This document shows, piece by piece, positions 26,298 to 36,633 of a stretch of 64,000 nt of DNA. The notes beneath the pieces are model-generated. The model had not been told where the DNA came from. It saw nothing but the letters and a program-made list of their open reading frames with translations, and made no database searches. The position numbers were made by a program, and so were the translations under genes. Source of the stretch: Procambarus clarkii (Eukaryota > Arthropoda > Malacostraca > Decapoda > Cambaridae); the NCBI RefSeq assembly GCF_040958095.1, contig NC_091228.1:13719640-13783639 (forward strand), in the 5' to 3' direction. Position 1 is the first letter of the stretch, and the number at the start of each line of letters is the position of its first letter.

Positions 26298-27367
26298 CTA
26301 TTAGGTCAATACACTTCCAATACCTATAGACCACTTGACCTCTGCGATCACCACACACACTCGTAACTTCCGCCTAAGTCCCTAATACGGAATGATTACT
26401 ACAACGCTCCACACCCGGTTAGTCTTACATTCAATACTCACATACTGCAGACTTAACTTGGTCACTAAGATCACAACAGGCTCTCGCATAGCTGTCTGCT
26501 ACACTTCGCTGCTGCCACAAACGGAGACCTCGGAGGACTTGCTAGTTCCACTTCCACAACCAGACTGCCTCCAGTCAGCCATGGCCTCAAACATTTCACC
26601 ACTCCTCTCAAGGAAGGTATAATCCGATTAACCTTATCCCTAGAGCGGTAACCTTGATCCTAGAAGCCTGACGACGAATAATTCCTCTTTCCAGGAATTA
26701 TTAATTTGGCTAAACAGCTTCGGTCTTAATCCATTGACCTTTCTTAGATATGTGATCCATAGTCTGTCTACTTACATGTACTTCCAATCATCATTCGTTA
26801 AGTGTTGTAGTAATGATCCTCTAGCTAATAATTCCTACTAACTTGTGGATTACAACAAGGCTCGTTAGTGAACACTCAATGGAAACTGGCATTCAGTGCC
26901 TCGCACATTTCCTTGTCACTTTCAGTATATGCCCCCTCTGTTTTCCTTAGTCTTGTCACTTGGTCGTTCACCGACAATTTTCTTCTTATATGGCTATGTA
27001 GTAACTTAGGTTGCTTTTTCGCTTTGATTGCAATATCGTTCTCATAGTCCCTTTCCGATGTTCGCCGTATGGTAATGTAATCATTCCTAGCTCTGTTGCA
27101 TCTGATCATTTTGTCCTCTGTTCTTTGTCTTCTGTACTTCCTCCACTCCCGCCTGCTGGCCATTTTTGCTTCCTGACACTGTCTATTAAAGCATGGGTTA
27201 TTATATTCCTAATTATTTTTTCCTTTTACTGTTGGTATAAATCTCTCTTCGGCCTCCTGGCATTTCTGTAAGACTAGGTCCATCATATCTTGGACTGTTT
27301 TTCCTCTAATTTCTTCCTCCCACTGCACTTCACCCAGATAGTCCCTTATCCTCTTATAGAGGATATC

Positions 27368-28612
27368 TTACAGATAGATAGATATCTTATAGTCCCCTTT
27401 CCTGTAGTCAACTCTCCTTTCCCAGATCTCTTGTCCCATGGTCATAAGTTTGAATTCCATCATGTAGTCAAAGAATAGGACACAATGGTCATTGGCCCCT
27501 AGAGGTATTTCATGCTCCAAATTCTCGATATCTTCTACGTTCTGGGTGAAAATCAGGTCTAATAGGCTCGGTGCATCTTCTCCTCTTTCCCTTGGGTCTT
27601 TCTTCACATGTTGTGTTAGGAAATTCCTGTCAATAACATCTACTAGCTTTGCTCTCCACGTTTCGTCCTCTACATGGGGATTCCTTGATTCCTAATTTAT
27701 CTCTCCATGATTTAGGTCTCCCATGATCAGCAGCTTCGCTCTCATTCTGTGTGCTAGTGTTGCTGCCTTCTGCAGTTCATCTATGAATGCCTTGTTGTCA
27801 TCATACTCCTGCCTGGGTCTTCTACTGTTTGGTAGGGTATTGTAGATTACCAAGATCACAATCTTCCTCCCATCTACTGTCAGAGTTCCATGTATGAACC
27901 TTGTGCACTCATTGGTAACCCGATTTCCTACGTCTTCAAACTTCCATTTCTGCTTTATTAGGAGTGCCACTCCCCCTCCCTGTCTCTGTGTCCTCTCTTT
28001 TCGTATCTTCTGGTACCCTGCTGGAAAGATTGCATCTGAGATCATGTCATTAATTTTAGTTTCCACAATTGCAACTATGTTAGGATCTGCCTCACTCACT
28101 CTTTCTTTTATCTCTTCTGCTTTATTAGATACCCCATCAGCATTGGTGTACCAAACCTTGAGATTCTTTATGGAAACTCTTGCACCAGAGTTCGCCCTTT
28201 CTCTGGGGGGACCTGGGGGGTGTCTAGGGGGTGACTGGGGGCTGGGGGGACCTGGGGGATCTGGGGGGTGTCTGGGGATGACTGGGGGTGGGGGGATCCG
28301 GGGGTGTCTGGGGGGATCCGGGGGGAGTCTGGGGGGATCCGGGGGGTGTATGGGGGGGTGAAAGAGGTCGAGAGGGGTGCTTTGGGGGGGGGGGGGGAAT
28401 AATGCGGGCTGGGCATCTAGGAAGGTAGGTAAGAAGGTCTGGGTTAGGTCCTGGGTAGGTAGGTCTAGAGTGGGAAGGGCATACTGGGTCTGAAGATTAG
28501 GGAGGGTCTGATAGGCATAAAGGGGTTGGGAGATAGTGTAAGGTTGGGAGTCAGATAGAGGTTGAGAGGTTGGGGGGGGGGGGAAGGATTGAGGGGGGGG
28601 GGAACCTCCCAT
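27368..28612 (-). pseudogene. LINE family 2 proline-rich domain fused to APE-type endonuclease
   Basis: One open stretch (27692-28612, minus) begins with about 150 residues of proline-rich sequence (repeats such as PPDPPRLPPDPPRHP). It then enters the endonuclease: WYTNADGVSNKAEEIKERV, the catalytic-glutamate motif VAIVETKIND, GGGVALLIKQKWKF and LLIMGDLNHGEIN. After one frame break the block at 27368-27607 supplies LLDLIFTQNVEDI and NDHCVLFFDY, the latter around the catalytic histidine. This is the nicking enzyme of target-primed retrotransposition. The endonuclease motifs are good, but the element is inactive because of downstream breaks. Confidence 0.8.
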
Positions 28613-28636
28613 CCCCCCCTCGCAAGGGTGGGGTGG

Positions 28637-29527
28637 TCACATGGAAGGAGAGGGGATGAGGAGGGGTGAGTGCTGGGCGGGTTTTGGGGGTTTAGGGGAT
28701 GAGGGCTGGGTGGGTTTTTGGGGTTGAGAGGATGAGGGCTGGGCGGGTTTTGGGGGTTGAGGGGATGAGGGCTGGGTGGGTTTTGGGGGTTGAGGGGATG
28801 AGGGCTGGGCAGGTTTTGGGGGTTGAGGTGATGAGGGGTTCCTTGGAATGTGGAATGAATTTGAATGCAGTGGGGTCAGAGGGGTCAAGAGAGGTGTTGA
28901 GGGAGATAAGCAGGGGCAGGGAGGGCTGATTTGGGGAGGGAGTGACCTGAGAAGCAGTTGTGAGCTGGTTAGCATGGGGTGGGTTAGCACTGGGGTGTGT
29001 AGCTATGCTCATATGGAAAGAGTTGTATAGTGGACGTCTGCTTGCCCTGTGGGCTATCTGTTCCTCTTTCGTCATGAATTTGTCAATATATACGTTGTAG
29101 TAATTTTGGCTACCTCAGAATAAGTGTTTGTGATGCAGTATGTAATTCACTGCCTCTTCGTTAGTGAACTGTACCAGGACAGGTCGTTTCTTGTAACAAT
29201 TGTATGGCCAAATGCGTCGGTGCACATGCACCTCATTCCCTGCCATCTGGGCTCTCATGTCTCTCAAGATCTCCTGTAGCTCCAAATCTTCAATCTCCAT
29301 CCTTCCCTGCCTCGATGGTGCCTTGGCTTCAAGCAATCCATGGGTTATGATTGTCCTCTTTCTCAGTGCAGGGTCATGCTGGTCGCCCCCCGCCCCCTGG
29401 CTGACCCCCACCCCTCCTACACCCACTACTCCGTCCACTACTACTCCTCCTTCCCCTGTCAAGCTTCTTTTATTCCTGTCAAATTCACTTATAAGCCTAT
29501 TTATTTCTCCTTTCCATCCCTTTCATT
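28637..29527 (-). pseudogene. LINE family 2 ORF1 and proline/threonine repeat linker
   Basis: The ORF1 piece (29115-29527, minus) has INRLISEFDRNKRSL, a glycine/valine stretch, and a block ending KRPVLVQFTNEEAVNYILHH, which fits an RRM-like RNA-binding fold by position. After a stop it continues as MTKEEQIAHRASRRPLYNS (29000-29075). It then enters tandem STPKTHPALIP-type repeats (28690-28830, about five units of 39 bp on the DNA) that lead into the proline-rich region. It probably forms the nucleic-acid chaperone of family 2. The 5' end is lost at 29530, where the A/B/C repeats begin. Confidence 0.6.
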
Positions 29528-29530
29528 CTG

Positions 29531-32083
29531 TTTGTTGCACATTTGCAGCTGTGAAATAAAATGCAATGTCACACAAAATAATTAAATCAAACTGAAAATA
29601 AACCAAAATCTATGAAAATTCAATATATCGATGCAATTGGAAACATTAAAATTGAATCGTAACATATCTTGTATATCGTATGTTGCTCTTACATACAACA
29701 GATGGCACTTTTTTTCAAAAATTGCATGTTTTTACCTGTCACAGTTGTTGCATCTAAATAGTCGGTATATCAAAACACACACGTATTCGAAAGGAACGGC
29801 GTGTCAAAATTTCAAAGCAATCGGTGAAGAACTTTTGTAGAATACAGCGTGTATTGCTCATACGTTCTACAGATGGCGCTTTAAAAAAAAAAATGTTTTT
29901 TTCCTGTCACAGGTGAGGCATGTATATAGTAGGTATATTTAAACTCTCGCATATTCGAATGCAATGTTATTTCAAGATTTCAAAGCAATCGGAAAAGATG
30001 TTTCGAAGATTTCCCTCACTTGAAAAACACATGAAAAACACAGCTTTTGAAAAAAAAAACATGTTTTTTTGTGGCTGTGGCTCAGCAACGCATGTGCGTT
30101 GCTGAGCCCAACTCCCCCATCCCCTCGCCCCCCCCCCCCCATTCCTACTGTGTCCCCTCGTTGTCCCCCACCATCCCCCACTCCCGTCCTCTCGTACTCC
30201 CCACCATTCCCCACTCTCTTGTCCGATGCATTCCTATATGATCTGGTATTCCCTTCAGAAAATTTGGAACAACAAATAATCTGATGTTCCCATCACTGAA
30301 AAATAAAGACAGTAAAAAACCAAATGAAAAACAATAAAATAATTAAAAAATAAACTATACTCATGAAATGAATGGTATGGTCAACAACACAGCTCAATTC
30401 TAAGGCAATGTCACACAAAATGATGAAATCAAAATGAAAATAAATCGAAATCGATGAAAATTCAATTTATCAATACAATCTGAAACATTGAAATGGAATC
30501 GCAGCATACTTAGTATTGTGGGGTGTTTTTCCTACGTACATCAGATGACATTGTTCAAACAAAGCATGGTTTTTACCTGTCACAGGTGTGGCATCTATAC
30601 TTATTCTCACGAAATGAATGGTATTGTAAACAACAGCTCAATTCCAATGCAATGTCCAAAAAATAATTAAATAAAAATGAAAATAAATCTAAATCTATGA
30701 AAATTCAATTTATCAATGCAATCGGAAACAGTGAAATGTAATCATAACTTATAGTATAGCATGTGTTGCTCTTGCAAGAAACAGATGGCGCTGTTTTAAA
30801 AAAAAGTGCTTGTTTTTACCTGTCACAGGTGTTTTATCTATATAGTAGGTATATAAATGCATGCGAGTATTCGAATGAAACGTTGTGTCAAAATTTCTAA
30901 GCGAAGAACTTTTGGAGATTACAGCGAGTGTTGCTCTTACGTCCAACAGATGGCACTGTTTTTCAAAAAAACATGTGTTTTCCTGTCAGAGGTGAGGCAT
31001 GTATATAAAAACATGCGCTTATTCGAATGCAACGTTGAGTCAACATTTCATAGCAATCGGTAAAGATGTTTCGTAGATTTCGCTCACGTGAAAAACACAG
31101 TTTAAAAAAAAAACATGTTTTTTCCCCATCACAGACGTGGCATCTATATAGTATGTATACAAAAATCCGCTCAGATGCAAATGGAACGTAGTGTGAAAAT
31201 TTCAAAGCAATCGGTGAAGAACTTTCCGAGATTAGCGATTTGCAACAAACGAACATTTCCATTTTTATTTATATAGATAGCATGTGTTTTCCTCTTACAT
31301 GTAACAGATGGCGCTGTTTTCAAGAAATGCATAGTTTTACCTGTCACAAGTGTGGCATCTATACTTATACTTATGACATGAACAGTATGGTAAACAACAC
31401 AGCTCAATTCCATCACAATGTCACACAAAATAATTCAATAAAAAATAAAATAAATCGAAATCTATGAAAATAAAATTTATCAATGCAATCGGAAACATTC
31501 AAATGGAATTCGTGACATATTTAGTGCAGCGTGCATGTTGCTATTATGAGCAACAGATCGCACTGTTTTTCAAAAACGCATATTTTTACCTGTCACAGAG
31601 GTGGCATCTGTATAGTAGGTATGTAAATAGACGCGCATATTCGAATGGAACGTTGTGTCAGAATTTCAAAGCAATTGGTGAAGAACTTTGGGAGATTAAA
31701 GCGTGTGTTGCTCTTACATCCAACAGATGGCGTTGTTTTTCAAAAAAAGCATGTTTTCTCCGGTCACAGGTAAGGCATGTATATAATAGGTATATAGAAA
31801 CACGTGCCTATTCGAATGCAAAGTCGTGTCAAAATTTCAAAGCAATCGGTAAAGAGGTTTCGAAGAGTTCTCTCACATTAAAGACACATGAAAAACACAG
31901 ATTTTTTTTAAAAAGCGTGTTTTTTTCCATCACAGACGTGACATCAACAAATTATGAATATAAAAGCCTGCTCGAATGCGAATGGAACATTCTGTGAAAA
32001 TTTCAAAGCAATCGGTGAAGAACTTTCGGAGATTAGCGATTTTGAACAAACGAACATTTCCATTTATATTTATATAGAAGATA
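29531..32083. repeat. Higher-order A/B/C repeat array (left block)
   Basis: Modules of about 165-200 bp recur. Each has an ACAGATGGCGCTGTTTTTCA opening, then CATGTTTTTACCTGTCACAG, GGCATCTATATAGTAGGTAT, TATTCGAATG and TTTCAAAGCAATCGGTGAAG. Three module types alternate: A ends in GATTACAGCGTGTGTTGCTC, B in GATTTCCCTCACATGAAAAA, and C in GATTAGCGATTTTGAACAAA followed by CATTTCCATTTTTATTTATA. At least four partial or complete ABC rounds are visible. Between rounds sits an A-rich lead (ATGAAAATTCAATTTATCAA). No protein gene is supported. The end of the array touches the Helitron terminus at 32084. Confidence 0.8.
30079..30108. repeat. Perfect 14-bp inverted repeat (hairpin)
   Basis: GGCTCAGCAACGCA is followed, after 2 nt, by its exact complement. 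It interrupts a C module of the repeat array and is followed by a C-rich run (about 30110-30220). Similar GTTGCTG-containing ends occur in arthropod Helitrons, so it may be a decayed Helitron hairpin. Confidence 0.7.
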
Positions 32084-32455
32084 CTAGCTGAACCCGCCAT
32101 GCTATGCTGTGGCACAGTCTGGTTAAATGGAAAAGAAAGAAAAGAGAAAATGAACGTTTCTAACATGTTTAATTTCACAATGCTTGTGGGAATACAATAT
32201 TTTTTCTTGTTCCACTGTCTGTGAAGATATAGATAATGTCTGATTGCCGACTTTAGAACACGCAACATATAATTGTCCATGTGAGAAGCAATCCGTGTCT
32301 AGATCTAAACCGCACAATTCTGAAGATTAGCCCTGAGCTTTGTTGATGGTGATTCCAAACGCCAATTGAATTGGGAATTACAATCTCTTAAATTGAAATG
32401 GCAAATCCTTTGGAATCATAGGAATGTGAGGAATGAGGATATCTTCACCTTTTTT
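32084..32455 (-). pseudogene. Helitron helicase C-terminus and possible 3' terminus
   Basis: The minus strand reads, with breaks, LIPHIPMIPKDLPFQFKRL, then FPIQLAFGITINKAQG, then CFSHGQLYVACSKVGNQ. These are the conserved C-terminal motifs of the Pif1-type helicase of Helitrons. About 30 bp after the coding remnant comes an imperfect GCCACAGCATAGCATGGC hairpin and then CTAG followed by T. That fits the CTRR 3' end and A/T target of rolling-circle Helitrons. Two in-frame stops show decay. The helicase N-part lies at 40437-41480 on the same strand. Confidence 0.75.
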
Positions 32456-32654
32456 TTAGTATTATTATTTTCTACTACAGACGTTGCCACACATTTACAA
32501 TGCTAATCAGCATATATACATTTTCTTCAGTCCTCCATGGACAGGGTTAGAGATGTGTTAAAAATATAGTTCAGGGGTTCATTGAACATTCAACCACAGA
32601 AAGTGATTCGGTGCTTTTAAAATGCTAAGCTAACCTACATATGTAAATACAGAG
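32456..32654. other. Unassigned 200 bp
   Basis: AT-rich sequence between the Helitron fragment and the LTR of Gmr1-like copy 1. It does not read as helicase on either strand. Confidence 0.5.
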
Positions 32655-32861
32655 TGTTACGATAATCTTGTTCAAGAGAGATTTGGCCTGCTCTCTCCTA
32701 TCGTCATGTTACTTCAGTACATCTACAACATCTAGATACTACAAGCAAGTGTAGTACATATTGAGCAAAATACGTTTCTGCCAGGCGCATACGTATCAGA
32801 CACTCGCTCTCCACCTCTCCCCTCCACCTTCGTCGATCACCAAACCACCACTTCCAGCCAG

Positions 32862-35240
32862 TAGGGAGTCTGGCCCTAGCTTCGGTAAGGGGCGGACGTG
32901 TTGCATCGGCGCTCCAGCAGTTTGGTGTTGTTTGCCCGTTTCGGCTGGTTGGGGGCGGGTGTGTCTCTGCTCGCCTGTGCTGACGTGGCGTTACGATGGG
33001 GGTCCCTCTACCCCCAGTCGTCCGGGCTCAGTCTGTGGGACTAGAGTTCTCTGTGCGGGCTGGTTACCCGGAGATTGCCCTGGCTTGTGAAATGCTCTCT
33101 GTCCCTGTGTTTGCGATTTATGGGGTCGAGTTGGTAACGGCCAGTAGGGCAATTGTGAAGTTTGCAGAGGAGGTGGCGTATCGCGATTTTCTCCGGCGAT
33201 ACGAGGGGCGGACTCTGCCCCTGCCGGATGGTGCGGGCACTGTCACCCTCTCGGATAGAAGTGGTGCACTTACTTACATCAGTGTGCATGGGGCTCCTTT
33301 GGAGTTTCCAGAGGCTCTGCTACGGCGGTATTTTGGCCGGTTTGGCGCAGTTGTTAGTGTGAGAGTGAACGTGGTGTCTTCTAGTCCTCTTAAGGGTGTG
33401 AGGTCTAACATTCGCACCCTGGGCATGAGACTCCGGGCGGATATTCCGTCCTCTGTGCGCCTTATGGGGTACAACGTTCGGGTGTTTTACGCCCGTCAGC
33501 CGCGGACGTGTTATCGTTGTGGTCTTTTGGGCCATCAGGCTGCTGACTGTTCTGCGCCTGCTGTTGCACCGGTGAATCTCTTCAGTGAGGAGGATTTTCC
33601 GCCCCTTCCTGTGGGGGATGATTCGGTGGGTATGGACGTCTCTTCGGCTGAAGAGGTGCCTTCTGTAGCAGCTGTTGCTCCGCCTGTTGCGCCCCCTGTT
33701 GTTGCCGCATCTCCTCCGGAGGTTGGGTCCTCGCCTAGTGCTCCAGCTGGTGTCCCTGAGCCTCTTCCGCCTGCCGTTTGCTCAGACCCCTCGTCTTCCA
33801 GTTCTTCCTCTGCTGTGTCTGTCCCGGTCCCTGCGCCCTCGCCGTCTGTTCCGGCTGTGCTGGGAGCTGAGGTGGTTCCGGCATTCCCTCCTGTGCCTGG
33901 CCTGGTGCCCCGTGTGGTTGAGGAGGCTGCCGTGCTGCGGCGTGCGTCGGTTCGCTCGGTTGGTGCTGCGCGGGTCGCTGAGTCTGCCTCCGGGTCTGAT
34001 GATGTGCGGCCCGAGCCTAAGCGTTCCCGGCGTTCTTCTGCGTGGGCTGATGTTGGCGAATTCGACGAGTGTCGTCTTTCCGTTGACGGTGGAGTGGCTC
34101 CGGATGTGGTGCACACTACGGTGGTGGCGGAGGTACACTTGCCTGAGGATGCTGATGCCGGCGTTTCGGCCTCAACTTCTGGTCCGGTGTCCGAGGGTCC
34201 TGCTTCAGGTGCGTTGCCTGCGTCGGATGGCTCCGGTTCTTCGTGGGCGGTGGTTCCCCCTGCTGTAGTTGGTGGTAAGCGGGGTAGCCTGGTAGTGATG
34301 TTGAGAAAGGATGCTCGCTCTGGATGTTCTGTGGCCCCTTCCTCGTTACCCGTTTCCTCGGCAGCGGTCTTGCCGCCTCTTCCGTTTCCTGCAGTCCCTT
34401 CCGTGTCTCCTGCGGTATCCGTGGAAGTGCTATCGTCTCAGCGTCCGGCGCCTGCTCCGATGACGAAGGCGTGGCAGGCTCGGAGGCCCTCGTCCGCTTC
34501 TCCGGTGTCATCGGCTTCCTCGAAGGGCGTGGTTGGCGCTCCCCGGCCTCGTTATGCGACTTGCGTCAGTGACCTTAGGCATTGGCCGATGCCGCCAGAT
34601 ATAGATGTTCCTGAGTTTATGATCCCCGCTCGAGCGCGGGGGGTCGAAAACCCTACCGACCTTGACGATCTAGTCTGGGAAGCTTACAAGGCGAAATATC
34701 CTCATGATCTTTTCCCGGAGAAGTACATTTCTCACGAGGTTACTCGCAAGTGATTTCTGTGTATTTTGTGTTGCCTGGTTGTGGGGTGTGTATGTGAGTG
34801 GGTGGGGTGGGTATTGTTTCCCGGTTCCTGCGTGCTCCGGTTTGTATTGTGGGTTTTCTTGTATGGCTAGTGGGGGGGTGTGCGGTTCCTGTGCGTTTGT
34901 GTGTTCGGTTGTGGATGTCGTGTGCGCTTGCTTGTCATATTGTGCCCTTCAGTGCTCTTTATGTGTGCATTATGTGTTTGAGGTGTTAGCAGACTTGTTT
35001 TGTATGTTTCTCGCCTCTATGCTTCCCTTATGTTTGTATTACGCTGTGTTTATATTTGTGTTATGTTTGTATATGCATTTTTTGTTTTGTGGTCAGCCCT
35101 TCTGGCTGGTCTTCTCTTGATTTGTTCCTTTGTCATTGTTCATGCGTGTGCTTTGTACTTTTGTTCTGTTATATTTGTTCTGTTTTTATTGTACATTATA
35201 CGCATGCTTGCATGTAAAACTAAAAATAAAAAAAAAAAAA
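32862..35240 (+). mobile_element. ORF1-only (half-LINE) retroposon with poly(A) and target duplication
   Basis: The 2,379-bp insertion is flanked by CTTCCAGCCAG at 32851-32861 and 35241-35251, an 11-bp target duplication, and ends in A-rich sequence (35218-35240). It contains a 134-bp GC-rich 5' leader, one intact 585-codon ORF and a T/G-rich 3' UTR of about 465 bp. There is no endonuclease or reverse transcriptase. The target duplication and poly(A) show insertion by LINE machinery. HAL1 elements of mammals (ORF1-only derivatives of L1) are the known parallel. A retrocopy of a host mRNA is the alternative. Confidence 0.8.
32996..34753 (+). CDS. Intact ORF1/gag-like CCHC zinc-knuckle protein of a half-LINE
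   Basis: The 585-residue frame has no stops. Residues about 35-170 form a basic, RRM-like region (LEFPEALLRRYFGRFGAVVS, MGYNVRVFYARQPRTC). Next comes a CCHC knuckle at C172, C175, H180 and C185 (CYRCGLLGHQAADC). Residues 190-550 are low-complexity Ser/Pro/Val/Ala. The last 70 residues are again ordered (RYATCVSDLRHWPMPPDIDV, LVWEAYKAKYPHDLFPEKY). This is the layout of LINE ORF1 proteins with RNA-recognition plus knuckle, which coat the element RNA. GC content and codon use differ sharply from the AT-rich surroundings, fitting a recent arrival. The start was chosen because it is the first ATG after the 5' leader; a slightly later start cannot be excluded. Confidence 0.8.
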   Translation: MGVPLPPVVRAQSVGLEFSVRAGYPEIALACEMLSVPVFAIYGVELVTASRAIVKFAEEVAYRDFLRRYEGRTLPLPDGAGTVTLSDRSGALTYISVHGAPLEFPEALLRRYFGRFGAVVSVRVNVVSSSPLKGVRSNIRTLGMRLRADIPSSVRLMGYNVRVFYARQPRTCYRCGLLGHQAADCSAPAVAPVNLFSEEDFPPLPVGDDSVGMDVSSAEEVPSVAAVAPPVAPPVVAASPPEVGSSPSAPAGVPEPLPPAVCSDPSSSSSSSAVSVPVPAPSPSVPAVLGAEVVPAFPPVPGLVPRVVEEAAVLRRASVRSVGAARVAESASGSDDVRPEPKRSRRSSAWADVGEFDECRLSVDGGVAPDVVHTTVVAEVHLPEDADAGVSASTSGPVSEGPASGALPASDGSGSSWAVVPPAVVGGKRGSLVVMLRKDARSGCSVAPSSLPVSSAAVLPPLPFPAVPSVSPAVSVEVLSSQRPAPAPMTKAWQARRPSSASPVSSASSKGVVGAPRPRYATCVSDLRHWPMPPDIDVPEFMIPARARGVENPTDLDDLVWEAYKAKYPHDLFPEKYISHEVTRK

Positions 35241-35742
35241 CTTCCAGCCAGCACTCATCCCATTGGTGAATCGTCGTCTGCACTTTACTTCAGCGCCATC
35301 AACATTGCCGATGACTAAGCGTGCACAAGCCATTGGATTTAGAATATTCTGTGCTCTCAAAGCTGACACACCTATCTAATATACGCTCTGTGTACTAATG
35401 GATGTGTTTAGCCAGCAAATATTCTCAGCACCTGCTAACTCATTTTTTTGTCTTTATTCATTGTAGAGTAACGTAACCACTGTTTTATTTTATGTTAATT
35501 TTTGACTTTATAATCTTGTTTGTTTGCACTGTACATAGCCAAGGGATTGTCTTTGTTCATATTTTTTTTCAAGTTAATTAAAGTTTCATTGTTCATACGA
35601 TTTGTTCTGCGTATTTACCCTTACTTTACCACAGGAGGCAACAGCCATGCAGTCAACGTTTTTTTGTAAATGTGATTGGCATTGACACCAGCCATTAGGA
35701 GGACTGCCAAACACCTACACTTCTTTTTTCCATCACATTTAA

Positions 35743-35760
35743 TGGGGCCTGTCCTAGGAG
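35743..35760 (+). other. Primer-binding site of Gmr1-like copy 1
   Basis: TGGGGCCTGTCCTAGGAG lies 5 nt after the LTR end. It corresponds to the copy 2 site, with one G lost and one base inserted. It resembles the tRNA-Pro type. Confidence 0.65.
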
Positions 35761-36633
35761 CCTCACTCAGGTACTAGTACTAGAACATCAATTTGTGGTA
35801 AGTGTACTTGGCTTTGATACAGTTGCTTTTCAATATTTTCATAACTTTTAATATTTATATGGTGCTGTGTATTTTGTGCATTCCGTGGGTAACATATGGT
35901 GAGTGTTGGATAACTGTGGATTACGTGGTGACTGGAGGCCTCAGTAATCCTCTTAATTGGTCGTCCATCCCTCAGTGTTATTACTCGTGTATTCCACCTT
36001 TTTCGTCCCTGGAATATTTCTCAAATTCAGACAGATCATCTTGGTACCATGGTACTTTGGTTTGTCTTCGGGCGACGCACCCTGTCTTCTGCAATCCGAC
36101 CAAAGGAGGATACAGAGGGTCATAGTTCCTCTAGCACGGACTACGCTGTTGAGTTGGGACCTCAACAGCAGTTCTCGTCACCAGTTGACACTCGCACCCC
36201 TATACGTCGGTCAGAGATGATGATATTTACTCAGGTAGGGAATTAGCTTTCTTTTTTCAGAGCACAAAGAACGCTAATTCTGTAAGTATCACATAGCTAA
36301 GTACGAAACCCCTTGCTTCTGTCGTATAGAGACCCGCAAGGTATCCCTACATTCTTAGACTACCCTTTCACTTTTGAAACAAAAGTTTTATTTCTTTTCG
36401 AAACTATTTGTTTCATTTATTTAGTAAGATTTTCTTGCCCTTATACTCTTATATTGAGTACCGGGTACAAGAATTCCTACGATTTTGATTGACTAAATAT
36501 TTAACATCTAATATTAACGTTAATTGTTAACAATTAAATTTCCACAGGATAGTTATCAGTTGCCACGTCATCTTGTTGCTGACACTTATAATATCACGGG
36601 TATATTCGTTGTACATTTATTTGCTATCTCAAA
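35761..36633 (+). other. Leader region of Gmr1-like copy 1
   Basis: Untranslated leader between primer-binding site and gag. It is co-linear with the leader of copy 2 (51738-52605): both contain ACTCAGGTACT near the start, an ATTGGTCGTCC-like tract, and a TTTGCTATCTC-like lead-in to gag. No gene of its own. Confidence 0.6.

Larger units (their letters stand above)
23862..26857. mobile_element. LTR-like non-coding insertion, 2,996 bp, TSD AGGC
   Basis: It starts TGTCGTGACG and ends GGATTACAACA, and is flanked by AGGC at 23858-23861 and 26858-26861. Removing it with one AGGC restores continuity of LINE copy J. TG...CA ends plus a 4-bp duplication indicate integrase-mediated insertion of an LTR-type element. 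No protein is recognisable. The interior holds three minisatellites (24350-24690, 25087-25270, 25756-25848) and a ~100-bp direct repeat (about 23999-24098 and 26196-26297). It could be a very long solo LTR or a non-autonomous LTR element whose terminal repeats I could not delimit. Confidence 0.7.
22201..29530 (-). mobile_element. CR1-like LINE, family 2, copy J (near full length), split by a 3-kb insertion
   Basis: Minus-strand order from the top is ORF1 (29115-29527), proline-rich block (28160-29075), endonuclease (27368-28160), linker (26862-27200), then reverse transcriptase (23086-23861) and C-terminal domain (22285-23105). The element is about 4.3 kb once the insertion at 23862-26857 is subtracted. 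The reading across that site is continuous at the protein level, because the linker block ending VFTNEP resumes on the other side. The 3' tail at 22201-22235 contains TCATCTAGTTGTACTCACC. Many frameshifts show it is inactive. Confidence 0.85.
32655..35737 (+). repeat. 5' LTR of Gmr1-like copy 1 (interrupted)
   Basis: The left part, 32655-32861, starts TGTTACGATAATCTTGTTCA and matches the sense start of the copy 2 LTR (TGTGACGATAATCTCTTTCA). The right part, 35252-35737, matches the LTR end region (TTAATTAAAGTTTCATTGTT, TTACCACAG) and finishes at CATCACA. Without the insertion the LTR is about 693 bp, against 678 and 683 bp in copy 2. Confidence 0.8.

Noticed and set aside
29631..32317. Many 60-177-codon frames in the A/B/C repeat array
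   Set aside because: They shift with the repeat modules, share no protein motif, and are interrupted by poly(A/T) runs. Only the Helitron C-terminus at 32084-32455 is protein-like.
33535..34511. Minus-strand and other-frame proteins overlapping the ORF1-only element
   Set aside because: They are shadows of the GC-rich 585-codon frame, with low-complexity composition and no motifs.
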